Below are positions 9,982-18,317 of a DNA stretch of 64,000 nt, piece after piece (the stretch's first letter is position 1; each line of letters begins with the position of its first letter). The position numbers and the translations under genes are program-made. The notes under the pieces were generated by a model that saw nothing but the letters and a program-made list of their open reading frames with translations, made no database searches and was not told the origin of the DNA. Origin of the DNA: Photobacterium galatheae (lineage in GTDB: Bacteria; Pseudomonadota; Gammaproteobacteria; Enterobacterales; Vibrionaceae); assembly GCF_000695255.1 (NCBI RefSeq), contig NZ_JMIB01000043.1, forward strand, positions 92,294-156,293. Direction: 5' to 3'.

Positions 9982-10857
9982 TCAGGCCACTTTAGTGTTG
10001 CGATTTTTCTCTGACACCGAGTCCGGAACCGAATCCGGAACCGGCTCTGCAATCGGTGCCACCTTGCGCTGTTTCTCGTACAGAAAACACAGCACATTCT
10101 GGCGAAGGCGCTGATAATCCGGATCATCCGCCAGCGCAACCCGATCCCGGGGACGTGGCAGATGAATATCCAGCACTTCGCCAATCGTGGCCTCAGGGCC
10201 GTTACTCATCATGACAATGCGATCCGACAGCAGCACGGCTTCGTCTACGTCGTGGGTAATCATGATGACGGTGTTCTTCAGCTCGGCCTGAATCGCCATC
10301 AGCGCATCCTGCAAATGCGCCCGGGTCAGGGCATCCAGTGCGCCAAACGGCTCATCCATCAGCAGCACTTTCGGCTGCATCGCCAGCGCTCGCGCAATCC
10401 CAACCCGTTGCTTCATACCACCGGAAATTTCGTCCGGCCGTTTGTCATGGGCATGGTCCATGTGCACCAGTTGCAGGTAGTGCATCACCTCTTCCCGAAT
10501 GGCTGCCGACGTTTTGCCTTTACTGACCTGTTTCACCGCCAGTTCCACGTTCTGGTACACCGTCAGCCAGGGCAGCAGGGCGTGATTCTGAAACACAACC
10601 GCCCGTTCCGGACCGGGGCCGGAAATTTCCCGTCCTTCCAGAATGACGCCGCCATCGGTCGCCTCCAGCAGCCCGGCGACCAGATTCAGCACCGTGGACT
10701 TGCCGCAGCCTGAGTGACCAATCAGAGAGATAAATTCCCCTTTTTCAATGCTGAAATTCACATCTTTCAGGGCCACAAACTCACCGTTGGGCGTCGGAAA
10801 GCGCATCCCCAGATAACTGAGTAATAAATATTCCCGTGACCTCGCTTTTAACGACAT
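9982..10857 (-). CDS. nrtC/nasD: Nitrate ABC transporter ATP-binding protein
   Basis: 291 residues. Walker [10 protein letters not shown] (47-55), Q-loop ([10 protein letters not shown]), signature SGGMKQR, Walker [13 protein letters not shown] and switch His (ITHDVDEA) are all intact. It is closest in style to the NrtD/NasD/SsuB group of nitrate, sulfonate and taurine ATPases. A proline- and serine-rich tail ([15 protein letters not shown]) holds a short repeat not usual for the family. It powers uptake of nitrate through the adjacent permease. It lacks the C-terminal binding-protein-like domain of cyanobacterial NrtC, so it is the short form. Confidence 0.93.
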   Translation of the reverse strand: MSLKARSREYLLLSYLGMRFPTPNGEFVALKDVNFSIEKGEFISLIGHSGCGKSTVLNLVAGLLEATDGGVILEGREISGPGPERAVVFQNHALLPWLTVYQNVELAVKQVSKGKTSAAIREEVMHYLQLVHMDHAHDKRPDEISGGMKQRVGIARALAMQPKVLLMDEPFGALDALTRAHLQDALMAIQAELKNTVIMITHDVDEAVLLSDRIVMMSNGPEATIGEVLDIHLPRPRDRVALADDPDYQRLRQNVLCFLYEKQRKVAPIAEPVPDSVPDSVSEKNRNTKVA

Positions 10858-10882
10858 AGTGTTCTCCTTATCCTGAACCGGC

Positions 10883-11854
10883 TCAGTGCTGGCTCAGTTG
10901 TTGATTCCATGAAAAATGACGCTGCAAACTGAGCATGCTCCGGTCAAGCAGCAGACCGATGAAACCAATGGTGACCACAGCCACCATGATCCGGCCCAGT
11001 GATGCAGCACTGCCGTTCTGGAATTCATCCCACACAAACTTGCCCAGTCCCGGGTTCTGCGCCAGCATCTCGGCGGCAATCAGTACCATCCAGGCCACCC
11101 CCAGCGACAGGCGCAGGCCGGTGAACACCATGGGTACGGAGGACGGCAGTACAATGGTGCGCACATGCTGCCAGCGGGAAAGTTTGAGCACCCGGCTGAC
11201 ATTGAGCAGATCCTGATCCACCCCTGTCACGCCGACAGCCGTGTTGATCAGCGTCGGCCACAGGCTGCACATCGCCACCGTAAAAAGTGAATTGAGAAAC
11301 GACTTGGCGACCCGCGGATCGTCACTGACATACAGCGCACTGACCACCATGGTGACAATCGGCAGCCAGGCCAGCGGCGAAACCGGTTTCAGCAGCTGAA
11401 TCACCGGATTAAACGCGGCATACAGCCCTTTGTTCAGCCCGAGGACAATGCCCACCGGAATCGCAATCGCGGTTGCCAGCAGGAATCCGGCCATCACAGT
11501 CAGTAAGCTGGTGCCGATCTGGTCAAAGAAGGTCGGTTTCCCGGTGTATTCCCGGATACGAACTTCAGCTTGAGGGGCCCGGGCCAGCTTTTCCGCATTG
11601 CGTTTTGCCTGACGCACATAAAAAGCCGCCTCACGATCCCGTTCATGCTGGTGTTCGGCGACCAGATTCGTGAACTGCTGCCAGGTCTGGACCGGTCCCG
11701 GCAGTGTACCCAGCGAGGTCTGTACCTGACTGGCCGCCAGATGCCAGAGCAGCAGGAAAACCGCAATCCCCAACATCGGAAGCGCCAGCCGCCGGCTGTG
11801 CTGCATCACCTGCGCCGGTTTCGGCAGTGCAGGCAGCGAAAGAATTGAAGCCAT
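10883..11854 (-). CDS. nrtB/nasE: Nitrate ABC transporter permease
   Basis: 323 residues. A leading membrane helix (ALPMLGIAVFLLLWHLAAS) and a polar loop of about 80 residues precede the usual six-helix BPD_transp_1 core. The coupling-loop motif (EAA-like) lies around VLKLSRWQHVRTIVLPSSVP. The long N-terminal loop is typical of NrtB. It forms the membrane channel for nitrate, sitting between binding-protein and ATPase genes with 12-25 base gaps. Confidence 0.93.
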   Translation of the reverse strand: MASILSLPALPKPAQVMQHSRRLALPMLGIAVFLLLWHLAASQVQTSLGTLPGPVQTWQQFTNLVAEHQHERDREAAFYVRQAKRNAEKLARAPQAEVRIREYTGKPTFFDQIGTSLLTVMAGFLLATAIAIPVGIVLGLNKGLYAAFNPVIQLLKPVSPLAWLPIVTMVVSALYVSDDPRVAKSFLNSLFTVAMCSLWPTLINTAVGVTGVDQDLLNVSRVLKLSRWQHVRTIVLPSSVPMVFTGLRLSLGVAWMVLIAAEMLAQNPGLGKFVWDEFQNGSAASLGRIMVAVVTIGFIGLLLDRSMLSLQRHFSWNQQLSQH

Positions 11855-11866
11855 CAGCCATTCTCC

Positions 11867-13231
11867 TCAAAGTTTTTCGTTGCCTTTCAGACCAATCGCG
11901 AACTGATTGAGATACGCATTGGGCTGGTAGCCATCAAAAGTGATCTGATCGATGAATCCATTCTGGGGTGGCCGGAAACCGTCTTCCTTGTCAAAATCAG
12001 GAAAATCAGCGGCTTTCATTTTGCCTTCGGCAATGAGAGCTTCGGCAGCCTGCCGGTAGATCTCCGGACGATAAACCTGCTTCGCAATCGCGAGATACCA
12101 GTCGTCCGGTTTGGCTTCGGGGATCTGCCCCCAGCGGCGCATCTGCGTCAGTGTCCAGACCGCATCACTGTAGTAGGGATAAGTGGCGTTGTAGCGGAAG
12201 AACACATTGAAGTCCGGCGCCGGGCGTTTGTCCCCTTTTTCGTACTCAAAGGTGCCGGTCATGCTGTTGGCGATCACCTTGGCATCCGCGCCGACATACT
12301 GGCTGCGGGCCAGCATCTTCACGGCAGCCTCACGGTTGGCATTGTTTTCTTCATCCAGCCAGTGCGCCGCACGGATCAGCGCTTTCACAACCCGAATATG
12401 GGTGTTGGGATAGGCATCGGCCCAGACCTGACTGACTCCGAAAACTTTCTCGGGGTTGTTCCGCCAGATGTCGTAATCGGTAATCACAGGCACACCAATC
12501 CCTTTGAAAACGGCCTGCTGATTCCACGGTTCACCCACGCTGTAACCCTGTATGGTTGCCGCTTCGAGGGTGGCGGGCATTTGCGGCGGTGGTGTCACAC
12601 TCAGCAGCACATCCGCCTGTTGCTGGCCGCTGTTGTCACCATGGCTGGGATCGTAATAGCCGGGATGAATGCCCCCGGCGGCCAGCCAGTAACGCAGCTC
12701 GTAATTGTGAGTCGACACCGGGAAAACCATGCCCATATTGAAGGGTTTGCCTGCCGCCTGATAAGACGCAATCACAGGCTTGAGCAGATCCGCCTTCACC
12801 GGATGCTGAGGCTTTCCGTCGGCTGTTTTCGCCACCTGTGGTTTCATGGCTTCCCAGACATGATTGGCCACCGTGATCGCATTGCCGTTGAGATCCATAC
12901 TGAACGCGGTCACCACATCGGCCTTGGTGCCGATCCCAATGGTGGCGCCAATCGGCTGGCCGGCCAGCATATGGGCGCCGTCCAGTTCACCGTCGATCAC
13001 CCGGTCCAGCAGCACTTTCCAGTTCGCCTGTGCTTCCAGCGTGACGTACAGTCCTTCGTCTTCAAAAAAGAAATTTTCATAAGCCACCGCCAGCGGTGCC
13101 ATGTCCGTCAGCTTAATAAAGCCAAATTTCAGTTCATCTTTTTCCGGTGGCCCGACGTTGGCCAATACCGGCAGCGACAGCAAACTGACGCTGACAACAC
13201 CAGTAATCATCCATCGTTTCACGCTTTTCAT
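11867..13231 (-). CDS. nrtA/nasF: Periplasmic nitrate-binding protein of ABC transporter
   Basis: 454 residues of the NrtA/CmpA family. A Sec signal peptide ([20 protein letters not shown], cleavage near VLA-NV) marks it as periplasmic. Family segments include [36 protein letters not shown] and [14 protein letters not shown]. It captures nitrate and delivers it to the NrtB/NrtC pair downstream. It is the first gene after a leader terminator, placing transport and nitrite reduction under attenuation control. The NasS sensor is a cytoplasmic relative of this family, but the signal peptide here argues for the transporter role. Confidence 0.94.
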   Translation of the reverse strand: MKSVKRWMITGVVSVSLLSLPVLANVGPPEKDELKFGFIKLTDMAPLAVAYENFFFEDEGLYVTLEAQANWKVLLDRVIDGELDGAHMLAGQPIGATIGIGTKADVVTAFSMDLNGNAITVANHVWEAMKPQVAKTADGKPQHPVKADLLKPVIASYQAAGKPFNMGMVFPVSTHNYELRYWLAAGGIHPGYYDPSHGDNSGQQQADVLLSVTPPPQMPATLEAATIQGYSVGEPWNQQAVFKGIGVPVITDYDIWRNNPEKVFGVSQVWADAYPNTHIRVVKALIRAAHWLDEENNANREAAVKMLARSQYVGADAKVIANSMTGTFEYEKGDKRPAPDFNVFFRYNATYPYYSDAVWTLTQMRRWGQIPEAKPDDWYLAIAKQVYRPEIYRQAAEALIAEGKMKAADFPDFDKEDGFRPPQNGFIDQITFDGYQPNAYLNQFAIGLKGNEKL

Positions 13232-13275
13232 CCTTCAACCTCTTCCATCACTGTGAAAATCAATTCGTTCAAAAC

Positions 13276-13311
13276 AAAAAAACGCCGCTCCCCGGTGGGG
13301 AAAGCAGCGTT
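13276..13311 (-). promoter_or_regulatory. Leader terminator before nrtA (ANTAR attenuator candidate)
   Basis: An intrinsic terminator lies inside the leader, 45 bases before the nrtA start. AACGCTGCT pairs with AGCGGCGTT around an inner CCCC/GGGG stem, followed by seven T. Terminators in this position are the known target of ANTAR proteins in nitrate operons (NasR of Klebsiella, NasT of Azotobacter and Pseudomonas). The gene just upstream encodes an ANTAR protein. Regulation by it is inferred. Confidence 0.8.
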
Positions 13312-13344
13312 GCTTGGTTCATTCAATTTGTCTGTTGGCTGGCC

Positions 13345-13359
13345 TGCATGATGATGCCA
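13345..13359 (-). promoter_or_regulatory. Sigma-54-like element upstream of nrtA, spacing off by one
   Basis: TGGCATCATCATGCA resembles the -24/-12 element in front of the nitrate reductase gene, but the GG and GC dinucleotides are nine bases apart instead of ten. Sigma-54 promoters tolerate this poorly, so it may be weak, inactive or coincidental. Confidence 0.25.
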
Positions 13360-13470
13360 GTCCCGCGCAGTTCTGCCACTAAAGTCACTGGCTCCCAGCT
13401 TGGCCTGACTTTCCGACACAAACCCCTCGATGAGAAATCGATAAATTCTCAATTTAAATCAGTCAATTAT

Positions 13471-13600
13471 CGTCATTCCCGCGCAGGCGGGAATCCACTG
13501 AGCACGTGATGAGAGCAACCGACCAGATTTATTCTGTTCCCTCATCTTCCGCGCATTATTTCTCTAAAGTCACTGGATCCCCGCCTTCGCGGGGATGACA
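13471..13600. repeat. Inverted pair of REP-like palindromes
   Basis: A 27-base palindromic unit at 13471-13497 (CGTCATTCCCGCGCAGGCGG...) recurs in inverted orientation at 13574-13600, with about 22 of 27 positions matching. Each unit is itself a hairpin (GCG/CGC core). This is the form of widespread extragenic REP/BIME elements in Proteobacteria. The pair lies between nasT and the nrtA leader and could form a stable hairpin at the end of the nasT transcript. Confidence 0.75.
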
Positions 13601-13662
13601 GAAGAAGCGGGAATAACAGAAGAAGCAGGGATAACTGGGAAAACCGGGATGACTGAGGAAAC
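13591..13662 (+). repeat. 18-base degenerate tandem repeat, four copies
   Basis: Four consecutive 18-base units begin at 13591, 13609, 13627 and 13645, with the shape GGGATNACNGANGAANC. The array starts inside the second REP-like unit and looks like slippage expansion from its edge. The open frame across it (six-residue repeats MTEEAGI-like) is judged non-coding. Confidence 0.7.
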
Positions 13663-13732
13663 TGAGATTGCGACAGGAACAATCAGACGCAATTCTGAAC
13701 CCGTGGCCGTCACACTGAGTCGCCGCAATCGA

Positions 13733-14308
13733 CTAACGATTCAGACTGATCATCAGGTTCTTCGCAATCTGTCCCAGACTCAGGCTCTGCTGCATCGCCG
13801 CATTGCGAAGCAGTTTGTAAGCCTCAGATTCATCCAGCCCGTGCAATTTCATCAGCAGCCCTTTAGCCTGCTCAATCAACCGCCGCTCTTCCAGCCGCCG
13901 GCTCAGGGTCACCAGCTCTTTTTTGAGCTGACACTGCGCCTGCCGGACCTGCCATGCCCGCTCTACCCAGACACTCAGCGCCGTTGCCGAGTCACCGGGC
14001 AGAAGGACATAACCATTGGGTCCGGGTAGCCGCTGTATATCCTGAGGTTCCAGTTGACGGATCATCACCACCAGCGGCCAGCCCAGACAACCGGCCTGCG
14101 AGACCATGTGCCGCAATTCGGCATCCGCTCTGGCCCAGCTAATCACCAGAACACTGCTTTTCACCAACACAGCGCTTTGCGCCTGACTCACCAGCTCGGT
14201 CAGCCGACTGAAGCCGCAGCCAGTCACGTCATCATAAGTACCGGCCAGCTTTCCCGTCAGTCTGGCCTGCTCCCGGGTGCAGTCACTGCACACCACGATC
14301 TTTTTCAT
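13733..14308 (-). CDS. nasT: ANTAR-domain antiterminator, NasT type
   Basis: 191 residues from the ATG at 14308 (MKKIVVCSD...). An N-terminal receiver-like domain (about 1-120) lacks an obvious phospho-acceptor Asp in the usual place. A helical linker leads to a C-terminal ANTAR RNA-binding domain (about 130-185: LEERRLIEQAKGLLMKLHGL, EAYKLLRNAAM). ANTAR proteins bind two-hairpin leader RNAs and prevent termination. Two leader terminators flank it, before nitrate reductase and before nrtA, and are its probable targets. In known systems the nitrate sensor NasS holds NasT inactive; no nasS gene is visible in the window. The gene is preceded by cobA (97 bases). Confidence 0.88.
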   Translation of the reverse strand: MKKIVVCSDCTREQARLTGKLAGTYDDVTGCGFSRLTELVSQAQSAVLVKSSVLVISWARADAELRHMVSQAGCLGWPLVVMIRQLEPQDIQRLPGPNGYVLLPGDSATALSVWVERAWQVRQAQCQLKKELVTLSRRLEERRLIEQAKGLLMKLHGLDESEAYKLLRNAAMQQSLSLGQIAKNLMISLNR

Positions 14309-14404
14309 GTCTGGCTTCACCTTGGTCACCGACTTCCCTGTACACGACGATTCAACACACCGTTCAGTGATTAAAGAAGCAAGCAATCAGCCACTTGGTC
14401 AAAA

Positions 14405-15289
14405 TCAGCCGAAAAATACCCCTTTCGGGTTAGTTTCCGTCTCACTGTCGTCCATAAGTGCCTGATTTAAGGTTGCACGCAGTGCAACGACATCCCCGAT
14501 GATCAACAAGGCTGGCGACTGTCCCTTCAGTATCTGCCCCAGTTTGGTGAGATTGCCCAATGACGATACATGCACCTGCTCATCCGGCGTACACCCTTTG
14601 ATGACCACAGCCAGCGGTGTGTCTTTGTGCAAACCACCCAGCGTCAGACCGCTCTGAATTTCCCGGGCCTGTTCCAGCCCCATGTAAAAAACAATGGTCT
14701 GCCCGGCCCCGATCAGCTGCGCCCAGGCAGGTAATGCGCCGGAGACCACATGACCGGTCACTAGGGTGACCGAGCGGGACATTTCCCGATGAGTCAGCGG
14801 AATCGATGTTGACGCCGCACAGCCAATTGCGGCGGTAATGCCGGGCACGAATTCAAAGGAAATTGCTTTTTCGGCCAGCGCCAGTCCCTCTTCACCACCC
14901 CGGCCAAAAATCAGCGGATCGCCGCCTTTTAAGCGGACGACATACCGCCCCGTCTCAGCTTTGTCGATCAAGAGCTGATTGATCGCTTCCTGCTTCATGC
15001 TGGGCTGTCCGCAACGCTTGCCCACGTAAATCAGCTCAGCCTCCGGATTCGCCATCGCCAGAATGGCGTCACTGACCAGACGGTCATAGACCAGCACTTC
15101 TGCCTGCTGAATCGCTTTCAGCGCTTTCAGGGTCAGCAGCTCCGGATCGCCGGGACCGGCGCCGACCAGACTGACGGCTGGCTGGCCGGGCGCAGAGAAC
15201 CGGGGGCTGACCGGCTGAATCGCCCTGACAGTGCCATGTCTCTGGGTGACGAGTGTTTTGCTCTCTGTTGCTGTACTTTCCATGCTCAT
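14405..15289 (-). CDS. cobA: Uroporphyrinogen-III C-methyltransferase
   Basis: 294 residues from the ATG at 15289, which overlaps the nitrate reductase stop as ATGA. An N-terminal tail of about 35 residues precedes the SUMT fold: VSLVGAGPGDPELLTLKA, the methyltransferase signature (VYDRLVSDAIL, KRCGQPSMKQEAIN), then GGDPLIFGRGGEE and FVPGITAAIG. It makes precorrin-2 from uroporphyrinogen III with two SAM. In this locus the product is needed for siroheme in NirB. There is no CysG dehydrogenase/ferrochelatase domain, so another gene must finish siroheme. Confidence 0.94.
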   Translation of the reverse strand: MSMESTATESKTLVTQRHGTVRAIQPVSPRFSAPGQPAVSLVGAGPGDPELLTLKALKAIQQAEVLVYDRLVSDAILAMANPEAELIYVGKRCGQPSMKQEAINQLLIDKAETGRYVVRLKGGDPLIFGRGGEEGLALAEKAISFEFVPGITAAIGCAASTSIPLTHREMSRSVTLVTGHVVSGALPAWAQLIGAGQTIVFYMGLEQAREIQSGLTLGGLHKDTPLAVVIKGCTPDEQVHVSSLGNLTKLGQILKGQSPALLIIGDVVALRATLNQALMDDSETETNPKGVFFG

Positions 15290-18003
15290 ACCTGCTCTCC
15301 TTCTGTCACGGATGACGCCCTGACCGGCAATGCACCTGCCGTCGGCCCGGGTAGGTCTGCCTCTTGTTGCTTCAGCAGAGACTGCACTTCCCCCAGACAA
15401 GACCCGCAGTTGGTGCCGCATTTGAGTTGTGCCTGTAAGCCACTCAGACTGGTGATACCATCCTGTTCAATGGTTTTGAGAATTTGGCGATCCGACACTC
15501 TGAAACAACTGCACACCAGTTTGGAGGGTGTCTGTCCCTGTAACGTCAGCGTCAAAAACGCCTGTATCGAAAAGGCCTCGTCAAACAACGCGGCATAAGG
15601 CTGAGGATCGAACGACAGTGGCTGCTCACCAACCAGACATAAAGCCTTCAGTTTGTCGCCTTGCATCCGCAGTCCCGCCCAGCGACTTGCGCCCGTCCCG
15701 ATGTCATCCAGGATCAGCATTGTTTCTGAATGATCACCGAGATGCGCTTTCGAAAGCGGTGCCTTGCAGGCAAACCGCCACAGATGAACCGGGGCGCCGG
15801 TCTGAAAACTGAGAAAATCGGTATCAAACGGCGGCGGCTGATCGCCGAACCACACCCCGTAACTGGCGACGTCGGCAGCCGAGACAGAAACGGCGGCTGA
15901 CTTAAACGCAGGCTGACCGGAAACCGGATCAACCACAGCCGCCACCATCTGATTGACCCGGCTGGCAAAGCCAAACGGCCCAGCCCAGTGCATCGACATA
16001 AACAGCTGCTTCGCCGACAGACCCTCATCCAGTGCCAGCTTCGCCAGCAGCGTTTGTTCTGCGTGCTTCAGACAGACCAGTTGCCCGGCTTCCAGCTGGT
16101 GCTTTCGGGCTGATAACGGGTGCATGTAAACCGTGGGTTCTGTTTCACTTTCAGCCAGCCGGGCAATATGGCCGGTCCGGGTCATGGTGTGCCACTGGTC
16201 GCGCTGGCGTCCGGTATTCAGCCACCAGTGTTCTGACGATTCATCCCCTGCTTCCTCAGCCGATGCCGGAAGCACAAAATTGGCCCGGCCACGGGCGGTG
16301 GGAAACCGGCCGTCACTGAACAGATGCGAGGATCTTCCCAGCGGCCAGCGCTGCGGCTGCCAGTTGGCATAATCTTCGTCTGACATCGATGCCAGTTCAG
16401 AAATATCAAACAGATAAGGCGCATCACGGTTAATCCCACTCAGTGCAGCATATTCCCGATACACATCTGCCACGCTGGCAAAGTCAAAACCGTGAAAACC
16501 CATGACCTGCGCCACCTCGCAAATCGCCCGCCAGTCGGCTTTGGCCTCGCCCGGTGGCGGCAAAAACGCCCGCTGCCGAGACATCATGCGTTCAGAGTTC
16601 GTCACCATGCCGTCTTTTTCGCCCCAGCCGGCAGCCGGTAACAGCACGTCGGCAAAGGCCGCGGTATCCGCATCCGGCGAAATATCCGAGACCACCACGC
16701 AGCCACACCGGGATAAGGCTTCTGCAACTTTGCAGCTGTCCGGCAGAGACACCACAGGATTGGTGGCAATCACCCAGACAAACTTGATCTTGCCGTCATA
16801 CATGGCATCAAAGAGATCGACGGCTTTCAGACCCGGCTGAGTTGCCATCTTCGGCGCCTGCCAGAACTCACCAACTTCCCGCACGGAATCCGCATCAAAG
16901 CCCCGGTGAACGGCCAGCTGATTTGCCAGTCCGCCCACCTCCCGGCCTCCCATGGCGTTCGGCTGTCCGGTCAGCGAAAACGGCCCGGCACCGGGCTTGC
17001 CAATCCGACCGGTTGCCAGATGGCAGTTGATAATCGCGTTGGCTTTGTCTGTCCCGTTGGCCGACTGATTAATCCCCTGACAAAACAGCGTCAGGGTCTC
17101 CGGGGTTTCTTGAAACCAGGTAAAAAAGGTGTGGAGCGACTCCCGGTTCAGGTCCAGCGCGTCGGCACAGGCCATGAGCCGGTATTTTTCATGGCGGACT
17201 TCCTGAGCCAGTGCTTCAAACCCCTGACAGTACGCATTGATAAAAGTCTGATCCAGCGCCTGATGATCCATCAGGTGACGCAGCAGGCTGTGAAACAGCA
17301 ATACGTCGCCATCATTCGCAACCGGCAGATGCAAATCGGCCTGTTCTGCCGTCGTTGTGCGTCTGGGGTCAATCACCACCAGCCGAACATCAGGGTTAGC
17401 TGCTCTGGCCTGCTGAATCCGGCGGAACAGCACCGGGTGGGTCCACGCCGTGTTGGCGCCGACGATCACAATCAGTCCCGCTTTACCGATATCCTCGTAA
17501 TGCACGGGGACCAGATCTTCACCAAACGCGCGGTTGTGCGCTGCCACCGCCGAAGACATGCACAAACGGGAATTGGTATCGAGATTCGCCGTCCCGATGA
17601 AGCCTTTCATCAGCTTGTTGGCAACATAATAATCTTCGGTCAGCAACTGGCCGGAAACGTACATCGCGACACTGTCCGGTCCGTGCTCAGCCACCGTCTG
17701 CTTTAACTTTTCAGCAATCACACCCGTGGCCTGTGCCCAGCTCACTTCCTGCCCGTGTACACGGGGATACAGCAGACGCTTCGGGATGCTCAGGCTTTCT
17801 TTCAAGGCCGCCCCTTTGACGCACAAATCCCCTAAATTAGCCGGGTGAGACGGATCACCCACCACGTCTGTTGTTGTTTTTAAATTGCCCGACTGATATC
17901 GGTGCTGAACCCTCACGCCACACCCTACCCCGCAATAAGGGCAGGCCGACTGAATGCCCGCCTGCTGCCGGCATCCTGAACTCAGATCGGCCGTGTTGCT
18001 CAT
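15286..18003 (-). CDS. nasA: Assimilatory nitrate reductase catalytic subunit with C-terminal bfd-like domain
   Basis: 905 residues from the ATG at 18003, chosen for its AAGGAGA ribosome site; a longer frame would run into the leader terminator. The N-terminal [4Fe-4S] ligands are Cys21, Cys24 and Cys28 (CPYCGVGC) plus Cys in LGDLCVKG. A bis-MGD molybdopterin core (SRLCMSSAVAAHNRAFGED, VIDPRRTTTAEQADLHLPV, QGINQSANGTDKANAIINCH) and a dinucleotide-binding C-terminal barrel follow. It ends with a bfd-like [2Fe-2S] domain (CSCFRVSD...CGTNCGSCLGE), as in Klebsiella NasA. It reduces nitrate to nitrite in the cytoplasm. No separate NasB-type electron donor is present nearby. It heads the nasA-cobA-nasT operon behind a sigma-54 promoter and a leader terminator. 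Confidence 0.95.
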   Translation of the reverse strand: MSNTADLSSGCRQQAGIQSACPYCGVGCGVRVQHRYQSGNLKTTTDVVGDPSHPANLGDLCVKGAALKESLSIPKRLLYPRVHGQEVSWAQATGVIAEKLKQTVAEHGPDSVAMYVSGQLLTEDYYVANKLMKGFIGTANLDTNSRLCMSSAVAAHNRAFGEDLVPVHYEDIGKAGLIVIVGANTAWTHPVLFRRIQQARAANPDVRLVVIDPRRTTTAEQADLHLPVANDGDVLLFHSLLRHLMDHQALDQTFINAYCQGFEALAQEVRHEKYRLMACADALDLNRESLHTFFTWFQETPETLTLFCQGINQSANGTDKANAIINCHLATGRIGKPGAGPFSLTGQPNAMGGREVGGLANQLAVHRGFDADSVREVGEFWQAPKMATQPGLKAVDLFDAMYDGKIKFVWVIATNPVVSLPDSCKVAEALSRCGCVVVSDISPDADTAAFADVLLPAAGWGEKDGMVTNSERMMSRQRAFLPPPGEAKADWRAICEVAQVMGFHGFDFASVADVYREYAALSGINRDAPYLFDISELASMSDEDYANWQPQRWPLGRSSHLFSDGRFPTARGRANFVLPASAEEAGDESSEHWWLNTGRQRDQWHTMTRTGHIARLAESETEPTVYMHPLSARKHQLEAGQLVCLKHAEQTLLAKLALDEGLSAKQLFMSMHWAGPFGFASRVNQMVAAVVDPVSGQPAFKSAAVSVSAADVASYGVWFGDQPPPFDTDFLSFQTGAPVHLWRFACKAPLSKAHLGDHSETMLILDDIGTGASRWAGLRMQGDKLKALCLVGEQPLSFDPQPYAALFDEAFSIQAFLTLTLQGQTPSKLVCSCFRVSDRQILKTIEQDGITSLSGLQAQLKCGTNCGSCLGEVQSLLKQQEADLPGPTAGALPVRASSVTEGEQV

Positions 18004-18045
18004 ACGCTTCTCCTTCACGGTGCTGCCACCGCAAAATGCAGGCAT

Positions 18046-18078
18046 AAAAAAAGCCACGTCCCCGGGAAAGGACGTGGC
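18046..18078 (-). promoter_or_regulatory. Leader terminator before nitrate reductase (ANTAR attenuator candidate)
   Basis: A perfect nine-base stem GCCACGTCC / GGACGTGGC (18070-18078 with 18053-18061) is followed on the minus strand by seven T, only 43 bases before the nasA start. It lies downstream of the sigma-54 promoter, so it must be read through for expression. The 5' arm region (18074-18082) is also perfectly complementary over nine bases to 18021-18029 next to the ribosome site, giving an alternative fold. Confidence 0.85.
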
Positions 18079-18133
18079 AGCAATGCCTAAAACCAAAGTA
18101 TCAAGTGTTGAATGTCGTGTACGGGATCATCGT

Positions 18134-18149
18134 TGCATGATGTGTGCCA
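18134..18149 (-). promoter_or_regulatory. Sigma-54 promoter of the nitrate assimilation operon
   Basis: TGGCACACATCATGCA reads as a -24/-12 element with GG and GC exactly ten bases apart and the full TGGCAC half. It lies about 130 bases before nasA and about 55 bases before the leader terminator. This fits control by NtrC and nitrogen limitation as in Klebsiella nas; the activator site was not located. Confidence 0.82.
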
Positions 18150-18317
18150 AATTCTCGCCAATCGTTTTATTCATTTAAAATCATCAGATTAAGTCAAGAC
18201 CGCCTCCGGAAACCCCAATAAGACTCATCCTGAAAAGACCTGTTCCGGTGCATTCCTGCACAGCCTTGGTGAAATCATCATGGCGTCATTCTCATCGTCA
18301 TCGTGAGGCTATCCGTG

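Noticed and set aside
13345..13359. Second sigma-54 promoter before nrtA
   Set aside because: The GG to GC spacing is nine, not ten. It is kept only as a low-confidence element and not used to argue for independent transcription.
13595..14029. 144-codon frame with TEEAGI repeats on the plus strand
   Set aside because: It arises from the 18-base tandem repeats and then runs antisense through nasT. No ribosome site or protein family.
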